The position numbers and the translations under genes are program-made. 64,000 bases of DNA from Rhyacichthys aspro. Its lineage: Eukaryota > Chordata > Actinopteri > Gobiiformes > Rhyacichthyidae. Positions within the stretch are counted from its first letter, which is position 1, and each line of letters opens with the position of its first letter. The stretch is taken from contig CM072159.1 of assembly GCA_036850595.1 (NCBI GenBank), forward strand, positions 31,419,612 to 31,483,611. The letters run 5' to 3'. Under the pieces are notes generated by a model. The model was not told the origin of the DNA. It saw nothing but the letters and a program-made list of their open reading frames with translations, and did no database searches. This document shows positions 1 to 41,800 of this stretch, one piece after another.

Positions 1-3000
1 TTGTGCTTCTTGTGTTTGCGGTTGTGTATGCCAAAGTGAATAGATTCAAACAAATGGGATCCTGATCTACAAATGCCTGCATAGTCTCCAAGTGCAATAC
101 ATACATGACAGGAAGAACAATATTGAAAGAGAACAGTGTGTCTGCCTGATAACTGTCGTCCCATGTCCAAGCCTCTGCCTCTAATAACACCAGCAGATGG
201 TAAATATTGAATATTTACATTTGCTTACTCCATCCTTGCCTCGTGTGGTGATATGAATCAATATGAATCGGAGAAGCTGCCGATCGGCCTGTACTTGTCT
301 CCAACTAATCCATCTGTTGATCCGGCCTTTATTAACAGCATCACCTCTTTGTTTCAGAAAGTCTCAGCATCACAACAACATCATTAGGACACTTACTTTG
401 GGACTTTTAATCCACTCTGTTAAACAGCATTTAATCAAGAGTAGCCAGTCTCTTATTATGAGTGTTATTCTATGTTTTCATCTCAGAACAGAGTTTTTAT
501 CGTGTCTGTGGGGAGGTTACCGCTAAAGCTGCTTACCAATATTATTTACCAAGATTATGAGCCTCAGTGGCTGCTATACTGCAGTATTTTATTAGCTTCA
601 AGGCTTGATGAGTCAATGGCAATCTAGTTACATGTTTTCCACAAGCTGAATGGAGCGGATTGATCCCCTTGTATGATTAGCATAGTTGAAAGGATTAATA
701 TTACCATGACATCCTGCTTATGGCAGAGATACTGATAAATCCTCTGCCAGTCTTTTTTCCTCTTGTTCCCCCATCTTCGGTATTTAAGAGTGGGAAATGA
801 TCCATAGATCATGGCATGTAAATTATTTAGTACACAAGCATCTAAGTGCCTCAGCTTGCAGTTTTAATTACGCGTATTAGCGGCTAAAGGCTCTCGGCTG
901 ACTAATTCTATCCGCTCATCGCTGCTGCTCAGGAGTTGATGATGCGGAGGAGGCAGCTCTGGCATTCACATGCATTTTCAAAAACAGTCTCACAAACACA
1001 CAGACAAACACACACACAAGCTGCTTCTCCACATTTGCGTAATGTGACAGGTCTATTATTACACAGTAAGCCCACGGGAGCACTCAATAAACACCTATTT
1101 CTCCCTGTAAATCCCCCTGCCTCTGCCATGCTGCTTACATGGCTCTCCCAAGGCACACAACACCCTCTCGTCTGAGCTCGGTTCTGCGCCGCTCTCTCCC
1201 CTCGTCTCCCTCTTCTCTGTGGCAATATTCCCCTTCTGAAAGGCATTTATACACTGACATTTGGAATACAAATAAAGAAACGCGGACAAGGAGAGGCGGA
1301 GAGGATTACAGAGGCCTTTGAATGTGACAGTTGTTTCATTTGCACACACACGTACATAATGCAGCCTCACACTATATCTGCCCATACACAAACATCAACT
1401 CCTTTGAAAAGTTTTTACATTTGACATACCTTTCTTATTTTATAAATGATTTGATGAATAAGAAAAACGTGAAGAAATCTGGTCATAAATCTTAGGATTA
1501 TACAGTTTTTGAAAAGGAGACTAGTCTGAAAATAGCAGCTGGCTTCAAGAAGTCTTGCTTCTATTGGCTTTTATTTAAAAATGTAATGAATACTCTTTGA
1601 TTATAGTGAAGATATACTGTATTTTTGAAGCATACATATAGTAGACTTACTTATATTAGCAAACCAGTAACTGTAGCTTGTGTTGGGCTCGAACTAAACG
1701 CTGACCATTGTGTAATAATCATTTTTCTTTGGTGTCTCAGACTGTTCACCTGCTGTGGTTGGTTATCATTTATCGCTCTAGTTTATCAGTCTAGTACTGT
1801 CTCTGCTTAGGATTGATCCATGTCAGCGATAGGTTACATTTTAAGATTCCACATCTCACACTTCTTCCTCCCGACGTGTCGCCCTGAGGCTTTCTTTGTG
1901 ACACAGACACCACTCACGTGTGTCACTGCTCATACATAAAACAGCCCCCGTGACCCCTGACCCTGCCTTGTGAGCGTGTCAGATGGGGGTCTTGAAGATG
2001 TGAAGTTACACCGTGACCCTCCTCCATGTCGTTAATTCTCAGTCATGCAAACCTGAGCTTAACTCCTGCTCTGCCCCCTTCGCATCGAGCTGTGATTTTT
2101 TTAAACTAATATCCTCCGTCCAGCTTTGTATAAACGAAAACATTTATGGTTGGTGGATCGAGAAACATTTTGATTTAGCTTCATTGTAAAGGCTTGACGC
2201 TTGTGGGCACTGGCCAACTTTGGAGGTGTCACACTTTTAAAGGTCAGGTCCACACATTTCGTCACTGAGCCAATATCGTCTCCATTGTAGCACTCATCTG
2301 CTTATTGGCTTTCACAGAGAAAAGGGCTGTGACGCTAGGCTGCGAGTATAGGTTAGCGGACTCCGTGTGCATGGCTAAAGGATGTTATTTTACATTTACA
2401 TTTATGAATACATCTTTCCTCTGTTTCCCCTCTGGTTGAATCTGAAAATAGAGAAAAATCATCACAACGAACGGGGAAAATATTATGTTATTCATGAGGA
2501 AAACTTGTGTTGACTCTGAGAGAGTAAAAGAAAAAAAGCGTCAGCACATTTTAAGTCAAACACCCTTGGTTACTGCTTTTGTAACCAGAAAACAAGATTT
2601 TTTTCTCTCCCCGTGTGCCTCCCTACTTTTCTTTTTTCCCTCGCATTTACAACACCTACAGGACAAGATTGCTAAATTGCGAGGACAGAGCAGGTTCATC
2701 ATTGTGATGCAAAAGAAGTTGAAATGCAACCCCAAGGCGAGGTAGCTGAGTTTGAGGGATCAAGAGAAAGTGAGCAGGAGGGAGGGATATAAAGAAAAAA
2801 AACTAGCACAGACCTTTGATGTAGCAGCAACAAATTTACCTTGTGACAGAAGATACATGGGTGCAATAAACGAGTTATACCAGCCCTTACACATGCAATC
2901 AGATGATTCTGGCCAGGGTGTTAATTGGATCCTAACCGGCAGATCTGATACGCCCGGGCCCCGGTGGTGAGGGGGAAAGCCTTTCCAAGTGATGAACTAT

Positions 3001-6000
3001 AATTCACTGAGCTGCTTGAAGCACTTGTAATTTACTGTGTGTCACTGATGAAGAGGCTGATCCAGTAGAGGCCATATTACCTGCAACATCAGAGGAACGT
3101 GCCCCCCTCCCACTCCTCATATTCACTTGTGGGCTTTCTCACTTTCTTTCTACTCCAGCGCCCGCCCCTCTCGTCTTCACTTTTTTCACTATCCCCTCCA
3201 TCAGTTGTTCCCGTTTACTCTTGAAACACGTTCAGCTGCAGAGAGGGATCGTTCGGGGCTGAACTGTGCTCGTTTAATGATAAAGGTTTGTTCTGATAAT
3301 GACACAAACAATGCTCACTACCACCGTCCACTGCAATCAAGAGGCTTTATCAGTGATTATCTACATGCAGAGATCAATCAATATGGATATTGTACTAAGC
3401 CCATCACGATCTCCTCAGGCTTTTTATTACAGGCTTTTACATGATTGCTCTTTATGTTATGATAAATTGCACTTCCCATGCTCAGCTAAGAACATTGATT
3501 GTAGAAAACATTCAGTAATCTACTTAGCTTCAGTCCTGACAATCAAAAGTATTGATCTGTCTGAATGCATGCCTTCACTTGAGGGACTGTGACGTAAAAA
3601 CATATGTAGATGTGCACACTGATGTGATTGAACGTATGAACATGTATCTTGACCATGCATCAATAATAGCACAAGTGCATTTGGCAGTAATTGGTCGGTT
3701 GGACAGTGCCGTCACCGAGAGGCTTCAGAGGTCAGTCCTGGGCCATGAGTCTCAGTTTGGTCCCTTTGCCTCTTGGGATGCTTCAGTCATTGACTCATTA
3801 GGATGAAACAGGTCGGCTTTGATAAACATGACTGTTCAGTGGAAAATAAAAGCTACCGGATTAATTAATAGTGACGTTATAAAGAATCCACAGCAGCAGC
3901 AACTTGAGGCTCACTTATTTTTACTTTGTCTTTCCAGTGTCTGCATTTTTGTTTGTTTTCAGCCCAAATCTAAACAGCAATGTCAACACTAATAAGAGAT
4001 ATTATGAGATTTGGAGATATATTACAATATATGCATTCTTTCATAGAAAAATAGTAATATTTCAGCATATTATGTTAGTATAAAGCCCAATATAATTTGT
4101 TTGTATGTAAAACCTTGATGATGATGTGGTCTGATCTCTACTAAAAAGGTTTACATTCGGACACATAAATATTGTTAATCAGTGGAGTAGGTTTAATGTC
4201 TGAAAGTCCTTGTGTTGGAGGCAGTGTTCTCCAGCTGCACAAGGATGTGTTTCTGTATTTTAAGCCAGAATGCCCAGTTAAATCAAACCTAACGAGAAGC
4301 TGCATGACAGATTCGCCTGGAAGAGATACCTGAGCTTCCAGTAAAAAACTTGACCTTTTGCAAGGCATTGGAGAGGCTGATTACAGGCTGCGGGTGTGAC
4401 ATGAGTGCTGTAATGATCTGCTTGTTCTAGTGTGGGCCTCACCAATGTTTTCACATCAGGAGCCAATTTAAAGGTCCTTTGTTTTGCTCTCCAACTTTGA
4501 GGGCAAACCACATGGCTTCAAAGTTCACAGCTGCACAGCCCATCATTTTTTACGATAACTGGGGCATAAACACATTGTAGCTAGAGTTTAGTCATAAGGA
4601 AGCTCTCTAATTACAAATATAAACATGTAGCTTGGTAGAATTGATGTATCTGGGTAAAAGAATGAAAATCACGTGAAGAAAATTCTGTTTTCAAAATAAA
4701 ACAAAGGCTGAGGCTGTATTTAAACAGAAGAGGAACCTTTTGTGTTTTAATGTCTCTGGTGGACACTTAATAAATATTTTAATAAACCCTATTCATATAT
4801 TTTTTTGGATTAGAGACAAACATTAGCGCAGCCCTTTTGAATATCATGGCTCCTCTTCTTCCACGGAGCCTATTCACGGTGTGTGCATGTTTACGCCACC
4901 GCCACCATCTAGTAAATGCTCATTAATTTCATCCCTTCATGGCAAAATCATTTCTAGGAGAAGCAATTCAGCCTCCTGTTCCTTTCAATTCACTGCTCAC
5001 GTCAATCAAGTTCTCGTGCACTATCCTGCAGAATGGAGGTGTTATATTCCTGCAATTATCATGTCATATACTCGAAAATGTAAATGAACGTGTGTGTAAA
5101 ATTAAATTTATGGGTTGTCAGTGAAGAATAAGAACCAGGAGAGCAATTACTTATCTGCTTTCATCTTGGAGCCTCTGATACGTCAAGCAGAAAAGCATTC
5201 AGTTAAATGCTGGAATTAGCATTGTGCTGCACTTCACAATGGATGTGGGCCAGTGCCTTTTGCACCTTTCTTTCTTCTTCTGCCTTCTCCCTCTTTTTTC
5301 CTTGCCCTCTTTTTGTTTGGAATCGATTGAAATGAAGATGATTATCAGCCATTACCTTCCCGAGCTATAAAAAGAGTAAACTTCTCTATTTGTTTGCCAT
5401 TTTGTTTTTCATGTTGCCTTTGCTGTTTTGCTTTTTTTATGTGTTATGTTTTATTATCTGACATCCTACATTATTCATATACAGGTATTTGATTATGGAT
5501 GCTTATATTTCTCCACTTAAACCACAAAGAAGGTGTTTGAAGCACTATGTAGAATTTATATTTAATTCCTCTGAACATATTCATGCGCATACATTTGTGT
5601 TAAAGCCGACATAAGTCTAGTCTGCGTCTCTTTTCTAAGCCCAAACATCTTTAAGCCGGCATCCAATTAATACCCCTAATGAGTGCATCTCATGTTGTCT
5701 CTCAGCTGCATACGTCCCATTGTCACGGCGTCCCACACAAAACCAGGAGTGACTGCAGGGGTAATTACTTACCTTGCAAATGTACCTTTAAGGGTTAATA
5801 ACATTGAAGGTGTAAGCACAGCATTTGCATAATTACACACAGACTGTTTAACTTGCAACTTTTGACGGCTTTTGTTCACAGCCTCGCTTATTCTCAACGC
5901 ATTTTCTTTCGCACTCTTTGCATCGAGGGTCCAGAGTAGAAAAGAGATGTACCACAACATCCTCCTCCTCCTCCTCCTCCTCCACCTCTTCTTCCACCTT

Positions 6001-7211
6001 CGATGGAGTCCCTTCCCTCTAAGACCCTAATGAACAATGGAGGCAGGATTTGTTTGAATATGAATATGAATGTGCAGCGGGGCCGGCTGGAAGTTGACCT
6101 TCAGCTGTGATTTTCAGTTCATCAGGATTAGTCAAGGCGGGCGATCAGGAGCCACTAATGCATAATGACTTCTAAAATGAAAAATGTGTAGTGACCATGC
6201 AAATGTCTCGGCTAATCAAAGAGGGGGGAAAACCTGGGGTGGGGGTGGGCGTCGAGGAGAGGAGAGCTAAACAAGGACGTGTCAAGGCCTGACAGAGGGA
6301 AGGAAGGAAGGAGGAGGAGGACAGACATGCATGGAAGGTAATCAAGGCAGCTTGATTAGCCGGCGATGAGGACAGGGATGTCTTATTGGCCCCTTGACAT
6401 ACCATAAAGGCTAGCTACTGTCATGCTAGCTCTACGCCATACACCGGCGCAATTAGCGTCACTGAGGGTTTTACTACAGGTTGATATTTTAATTACTTTA
6501 CAGGAGCGTTGTGGCCACGACTCACTACAATTCAACAATGCATTATTACATAAACTTACGGTGGATGTGTTTGGTTTTAACTCAACTGCAAAAAAAACAG
6601 AAAAAAATGCGTATGTTTAAGCAGTTAGCTGTGAGAAGCTGTGTAATGATTGTTTTCGTGAGTTTGATATAAAACTTGCCATAAATGCAGTGAACAAGAC
6701 AAAACAGTTGTGTAGAATAACTTCTGGTCCACGACCTACTACAACACACTGATTGTGCCTGCCATGTGTCCACTTCATCAGCGTAGTTTTAATCAACTTT
6801 AGACTTTTTTACGCTGTTTCACAATAGTAGCTCTGATAGGCAAAGTAAAGTGGGGGAGTTCAAGGGTCCTGCTAATTAAGGTCTACATCTATTTAAATCC
6901 AGCTTTTCTCCCAGTGGGATGGAGGCAGGAAAATAAGAGATGAGCAACACAAAGGCACAGCACCCATCTGTCCTTCAGCATCTCCTCTAGGCCTGCTCTG
7001 CCTACCTTCACTCACCAATTACTAGACTCCCAGTAGAACCACGCCAGTAGGCTTGACACATACCTTTACGCTTCATTTTACCAACTTTCTCCCATTTTAA
7101 CCCCTTCCCTCTGCCTTTACTCTCCGTTTATTTCTTCGGTTACACCCACTCGTCTCTTTTCCCCTGCACCCGTTGCTCACGTCTTTTGTTTTTGTCGTCC
7201 GTCCCGTCCAG
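1..7211 (+). other. foxp2: foxp2 intron 3 (3' part), no coding exon seen
   Basis: This stretch precedes the first recognisable foxp2 exon, so it is read as the 3' part of the intron between human-type exons 3 and 4. I find neither the start-codon exon nor the exon preceding VPVSVAMM. It contains a CTC trinucleotide run near 5961-5982, CA-rich stretches near 990-1020, and a segment at about 6000-6420 that resembles a conserved noncoding element, with a POU octamer ATGCAAAT at 6197-6204. A G-rich run lies near 6220-6250. The ORFs here are short and have no family resemblance. Confidence 0.7.
5961..5982. repeat. (CCT)n microsatellite
   Basis: A CCT trinucleotide run upstream of foxp2 exon 4, followed by further C/T-rich sequence. 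Confidence 0.85.
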
Positions 7212-35518
<28,307 letters not shown>

Positions 35519-36153
35519 CTAGGCTCCAGTTTCTGGTCAGCGTATCCCTCCACCCAACCGCACTGTTTCTCTCACACAGACCTCCTGCTAGACTTTAACC
35601 ACTCCTCAGTCTGAAAACCACAGCTGACTCTCTTTCTCTCTCACCACTGGGACTATTTATTGCGCATGCATCCGGATGGAGACTGGTCCAAAGGAACTCT
35701 TTGCTGCAGCCCTTTGGGATCCCCAAACGTGACAGGCATGAGATGTCTGATTAAAACTAACTCTATGTCAGTAGAGATGGCTTGGCCACACACAGGATAA
35801 AGATGGACTCATGGATGGGGAAAAACACGACACAAATGAACAAAACATGTTTAGCTGAAAGCTAGCGGCCTCATATACTGCCAAAAAGGAAGACGTTTTA
35901 TGTTTGTGAATAATCCAACCCACAGTAGTTGTTAATGTCTAGAGACAATTGCTGGTTCAATTCAAGTTGTTGCTCTGTTCTCATTTGCACAAGAGTAGTC
36001 TCAGAAATTTGTGTCACTGCCTGTATGTTGCTAATATTATAAAAACAGTATTATTCTTATTTTCAGCTTATTTTCATTATGATTTCCAGATATAATTTCA
36101 ACACCACCAACTGTAAATGCCATTCCCCAAGTCACACAGAACTGCGGTACCGA

Positions 36154-36160
36154 GACTGTT
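36154..36160 (+). promoter_or_regulatory. miR-132 seed match in the foxp2 3' UTR
   Basis: GACTGTT matches positions 2-8 of miR-132 (7mer-m8). This is a seed match only; function is inferred from reported miR-132 regulation of mammalian FOXP2. Confidence 0.4.
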
Positions 36161-36390
36161 GTTGCAGCTGTCCAAAAAACAGAAAAAAGAAAAAAAAGTT
36201 GGCCTCCAGTCTATTATATGTGTGTGATTAAGAGTCAAAAAACTGGAAAGTAAGTTGAGGGAAAAAAAAAAAATGTTTAAAGAACCATTTACAAAACAAA
36301 TGCATTTCTGCATCATTTTCTCGCTGTTCTCCTTACCTCCTCGTTCGAAAGCTTTGTCTACCTGCAAACAGTCACAGGCAACAGCTAGAA

Positions 36391-36397
36391 ACCAAAG
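36391..36397 (+). promoter_or_regulatory. miR-9 seed match 1 in the foxp2 3' UTR
   Basis: ACCAAAG matches positions 2-8 of miR-9 (7mer-m8). Mammalian FOXP2 is a reported miR-9 target. Confidence 0.4.
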
Positions 36398-37266
36398 CCA
36401 ACACTAGCAATGGCCAATAGCTTATAGACAGAAGCCACCAAACTCCACTTGGTCCGTCTTCTGTGACTTTAAACTAGTACAAAGAGAAGCTTTTGTTCCA
36501 CAAACTACCTTCGACGAACCTCTGGGATTGTTTAGCCCTATACAAAGATAAAGAGTGAGGGGACATTTTGATGTGTAATTTGACTCGTCCACTTTGGAGT
36601 CTAGAGGAGATTTTCTGCCAGATGTACTGTAGGTAAAAAGTGATGTGACTTTTGATTAGACTGGTAGAGCAGCTAAAAAAGTGGATTTTGACCAAAACAA
36701 TTTGTGTATTCAATAGAATTGCAGAGACTGTGTTGTTGTAAAATTCAGTTTTGATTTTAAGTCTACTTTTCTATGCATCACTCATTCACATCAGTGTTTC
36801 TGCTTTTTCTTTTCATTTTTTCTGGTGATTTTGTAAAGTGGGACCGTCAAAATAACGTCTTATTTCCACGCCGTTTTTCGTTCTGAGCCGCGTCGTAAAA
36901 ACCGAAACTGAAAACATCGCTAACCAAACAAGATAAGATATCTAGTGAAGCCAAATAAGTCATGATTTCAAGCTGAAATGATGTGGCTTGGTTACCGTGT
37001 CAAAGCAATTAATAATAGCCATGCAGACGGGGATATCTAAGGTGAAAGGTCACCATTTCTAGGTGATATTTGCTTTAACTTCTCATCAGATACTCATTAC
37101 TTTCCTTACTGTACAGACAGCTAACTCTGTATGGGGAACCAGCTTTTTATAACACACACAAAGAAGAGACTCCAGAGAGGTATCTGTCGTGTCCCTCATT
37201 TTCCTCGCAGCGAAATGTCATCAAGAAGAGTGTTGTTGCTTTAATGGTCATTTCTGTTTTCAGTAA

Positions 37267-37273
37267 ACCAAAG
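37267..37273 (+). promoter_or_regulatory. miR-9 seed match 2 in the foxp2 3' UTR
   Basis: This is a second ACCAAAG 7mer-m8 match for miR-9, about 880 nt after the first. Confidence 0.4.
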
Positions 37274-38798
37274 TTACACAAAATTCTGCCTCCTCTTGTA
37301 TGGGATAAAGAAAATACAACACACACAGCCGGATAGAGACTTACACACACATAAGCTTTTTCATTATAACTGCAACAAATGCACAAACGGGCAACACTTC
37401 TGCTGCTCTGACCAAAAAGGAAACGCACTGTGCATCTGTTGTTTTCAAGCCAAAAGGATTGGCTGTAAAAGCGAACGAACACAACGCAACAGAACACAAG
37501 CATAAACACAATACGACCAGGTCCACGTCAAGAGGCTTCGAGGCCCAGGAGCAAAGCTTATCCCTTCAATACTTAGCTGGAGTCAGCAGAACGACTTGAA
37601 GATGACATTCTTAATAATTTTATCACACCAAATAAAAAGGACGCTGCGTCTTTTGAAGAAAAAAAAAGGAAAAAAAAAAAGAAAAAGGGTTCTCTTACCA
37701 CTTTCCCAAAAAGGCTTCTACCTCTGCACAACCAATTCAGAACAATTATGACAGATTGCACGAGTTTTAAGAATGCCACACAAGAGCTGTTGATATTACA
37801 CTTTACGCTTGTCTCATAGGACGTGGCTCCAAACCAACGTTTACATTCCCTGCGTCAAGATATGGAAGATTTGCATTGTAATAGGTTGTCCTCAAACATT
37901 TGTAGAATGATAATGTATAGATTACCTGTAAGGGAATATTGTGTTTTAAAAATGCATGTCTAAAAATCATTTGGTGGACTGGAAACACAAACAAATAAAA
38001 AGAAGTTCATTTTAAAAACCTTTGGGACGATGGCCTACATGTACAATGCATAACGGAGTGCATTACCTCAGATATACTGTTTTGGGAGAGATAAAACCTG
38101 TCAGCCACAGAATGCATATTACCTGTAGATTTGCATGGGTTTTGTATAAATTAAGTAAAAAAATGTCTAAAATAGTTGCTTGCACATAATACCAGAAAGA
38201 CCTCCAGAACTGCGATCTGCTCCTCCACTAGATTTTAGGATTGTCTGGATTTTCTGGGTTTTGTCTGTATTTTGATAACTGTGCATACTTATGTAAAAAT
38301 GTTGGTGGACCCATAAATTTACCAGACTTTTTTCTAAGAGGAAAAAAAAATCTGTGTTTCTTTTCTGACTTACCTGAATTTTTACTGTTTCTCTCATTGC
38401 TCGCTAAGAATAGCAAACCTGCTTTTTCTGCATCTGCTTTGCGTAGCTGTAAGGCTTAACCTAATGTGTGTATTTATTGCTTGTACCTCTGTGCATACTT
38501 TATGAAGCATTATGTCTGGCAGTTGAGTCATGTATCCTTTCTACTGCTATCCTTCTCTAATAATTGGGAATATGATCCCCCTATGTATACAGTAAATTGG
38601 GACTGTAGCAAACATGTTTATGTAATTGGTGAAAACTTTATTTCTGTTTGTTTCATTTCCTTTTGAGATACATTCTTTTGATACTTTTCATTACTGTGTA
38701 CTGTGTCCATATGTTTAAGGTTCTCAGACATTAGAAGGTCATGGTTGAGAATTGTAACAGGCGATATTATTTTCTGTATTCATGGCATTTCACTGCTG

Positions 38799-38809
38799 AA
38801 TAAAATAAA
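38799..38809 (+). terminator. foxp2: Overlapping polyadenylation signals (AATAAAATAAA)
   Basis: Two AATAAA hexamers share one A (38799-38804 and 38804-38809), about 3.3 kb after the foxp2 stop. They are the best candidate for the distal poly(A) site. Confidence 0.7.
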
Positions 38810-38826
38810 GGACCAAAACTTGGAAT

Positions 38827-41800
38827 TTGAAAAGCAACTGTCTACCTCCAGCATCAGAGAGTAACTTCTTTCCCCCGCTCGTACACATATATCTTTTATT
38901 CTACAAAGGCACAGCCAGAAAATGGAGCTGGCATTACACTTTTAACGTTTCAGTGTGTGCTTCTTCAGAGATGGGAGGCAAGGGGCTTGGAAAAAAAACA
39001 AAAAAAAAAAAACAATTAAAGATTAATGGACATGTTACAAGTCTTTGTTCCAGCTCCCAGCACCTAGAGTCTTGTTTAGAGGAGTGGGACAAGGCACTGC
39101 ATTGCCCACCCCTCTGGACTTGTAATGGCTTTAGCCTCTGTATGATTCAGGCCCAGTCCTTTTATGTAGCGTGTCCCGGTGTACATGCAACTCTTTTGAA
39201 AGGCTTTTGTAGGAAATGACTTACTCATTTCTTGGAGCCAAAGTGGTTTTGGCACCGAGCACATTATTAAGTCTGTTGTCATGCTCATGTAAAAGTACAA
39301 AAAACACATCTGGCTTATTATTACTATTGGGGTTCTGCATCATGTAGAGAAAACAAAGATTTCATCAGATGTATTCCATCCATCTTCCAGACTCCACTTT
39401 GCTTTTTGACACTTCAAAAGAAAAAAACACGGGCCTTTTAGCCTCGGATTGATGGATGTTGACTGGTAAAACGTTATGACAGGCCCGCGCGGCTAAATCA
39501 ACTCCAGCAGGCCTACCACACCTTGTCGGTCATGGAGCAGCCACACACTGACATCCTCATTGAGATTCAAACTGAATCTACCATGACCAATAGGTTGCCC
39601 ATTAGCTCGTCTGTATGCCGAGAGCCTTCGACACGTTCCAAAGAGTGCTCAGGGACAACGCGGGACCCTTTGAATCATGTCCGCTGGTCATTTAATCGTA
39701 ACGCTGATGCGTGTTCTTTTTCCTTACCATATGATGTCCCATGAGAGGTCAGAAAACAACAGCATTTTTCATAAAAGGAGCACAGACACTTCTCTTTCCC
39801 CTGATGACACTCCCAGGCATCAGCCATGGCAGACTCCTGTTATCTCCTCAGCAATGGCGTTCCAGAGCATTAGCTAGCTCGCGAGGCACTCGTCTCTTCC
39901 GTGCTATTTATGCACTTGGAAGTGTTTGTGAATTCAAGTGAGGGATCGCATACGGAGTGCAACAAGGGCCGCTGTGTAGTACACAACATCAGAAGGAGCT
40001 GCAGCATTAAAGTGTGAGAGCGCCTGCTATAGACCCTTCTTTCAAAGGCCATGAAATAATAATGGGTTGTGGTTAGAGAGGTATCCGTGAGTCACACTGG
40101 CTGCTTTTCATAAAGTGGAGTTATTTACAGTGCGATGAATAAAAGAAAGGGTAGCTGGTGGTGCAAGCCTTTTCCACATGAATGATGGGGAGAAGGAAGT
40201 CTCTCTAATATACAGTGGCACTTCAGTCTGCTCCGTGAGCCACTGGGAAGGCTGGGAACACAGCTGAAAGAGGAGTTAATTTTCAACACTGTGATTCCTG
40301 TAGTAAACTGCTTTGAGAAAGGGCAGGCATATATGCACACTGGCTCTCTGACATCGCACATGATTGTGTGTAACTAAATTGTCAACGTCATGTCTTTTTG
40401 TGGGAAATCTTCACCCTTTTTTACAAATCATTTCTGTATAAAAGCAACTCTTCTCTCTCTTTCCGTCCCTGCTCTTTGAAAAAGCAGTGACCTGTGAATG
40501 ATACTCAGATAAAAACACAAACAGAATATGTGTAATGTACTCAGAATGAATTAATTATACACATTAGTTATTAGTCTTTCTGAACACTGGCCCACTCTGT
40601 CTGGCAATCTGTCAGTGGATCACGTTCTTACAGTCGTATGATTTGGGTGACGTGTTACTCTTTAGCCTTTTCACTTGGAGTTTGACAAAGTTGAGCGAGG
40701 TTAAAAGGGAGACATCCTACTTTTTCGAATGAGACGCTGTACTGTTACTCATTTTTTCTGTAGCGATGACCAATTAGGTCAATTTATGAACCATCTCCTT
40801 GTGGGATTGGGTGGTAAATATCTCTGCTCTCACATTATTGATTAACAGTGCTCTCTGTTTCTCTCTTTCTGTCCCTGCTGACCTGACGATGCGTATCAGC
40901 TCCCTAGAAGACCCTCGCCCCGGGCTGCCAAATTGCCTGCTAAATAGTCCGAGGCAATGGCAACGCTAATTGAGATCATCATTATTATAATTGCGAGCCC
41001 TGAAAAGCGCGTCTTAAATAATTTGCATTGCTCTCAAGTTGATATTGGACGCAGTGCAAAAATAATTGCGTAGCTCGGAGGCATGACGCGGGGTTCGGCG
41101 GTGGGCGAGGAAGATGACGGCTTGCTTCGTCGCTCACACCCAACCCCTACCGGGCTCTTGTCCCGGCAGCGAAGCCCTTCTGGAGTCACAAGGAGATAGG
41201 ACGCGTCACATTGGATGCCATCACACCGGTCACGTGTTCTGGGAAAATAAAAACCCACTGTTTACACAAAGATGGCCAGTTTTAGGTCAGGCCTCATCAT
41301 TGAACTTACTGTACAAATGCAAAAACCTAGATTACATGTATTAGTGTGTAAATAGTTTAAAATCCTTCTTTTATTATCCTCATCCAAACTGGTGAGTGTA
41401 AAAAAAGTATCCGTAAGAACCATTTTCAAAACACCAAACTATTAATTAAAGTTTACCGTAGCAGGTAGATCTGCACTGACAATGTCCGAGAAGTTTTCCA
41501 AAAAGACTTTCCGCTCCACTGAGCTCCACAAACAACTAACTCTATAACATCAGCTTTGACGTAACGCTGTGAAAATGTGTGGTGCTGCTCTCAAATAATG
41601 AACGCAAGAGGAATATCTGTCTACAACTGAAACAAGGGATTAAGCCAACAAAACAATAAGAAAGTGCTGATATTCATAATTTTCCTGCCTGTGGCTACAC
41701 CTCCCTCGTTCTCTCTGTTTCACACAATACTGCTGATGACTGTGATTTACTGTCATTGCTCTTTTTTGTTGTTGTCTTTTCTTGCACAACAACAACAACA

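Larger units (their letters stand above)
35519..38826 (+). other. foxp2: foxp2 3' UTR
   Basis: No coding exon follows the TGA. About 3.3 kb of AT-rich sequence runs to overlapping AATAAA signals at 38799-38804 and 38804-38809, so cleavage is expected shortly after. Candidate miRNA seed matches are present: ACCAAAG (miR-9) at 36391-36397 and 37267-37273, and GACTGTT (miR-132) at 36154-36160. Both miRNAs are reported regulators of mammalian FOXP2. Homopolymer A/T runs occur near 36260, 37660-37690 and 38341-38350. The exact 3' end is inferred from the signal and not shown. Confidence 0.78.

Noticed and set aside
2662..2741. Exon-like segment (DKIAKLRGQSRF...) with a pyrimidine-rich acceptor and a GTAGCT donor upstream of exon 4
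   Set aside because: Its 80-nt length would break the foxp2 frame as a cassette. It does not resemble the optional exon known from mammalian FOXP2, and the donor is weak.
38827..39219. 130-codon ORF just after the foxp2 poly(A) signal
   Set aside because: It starts directly after the UTR end, has a Lys run from a poly-A tract, and has no known domain.
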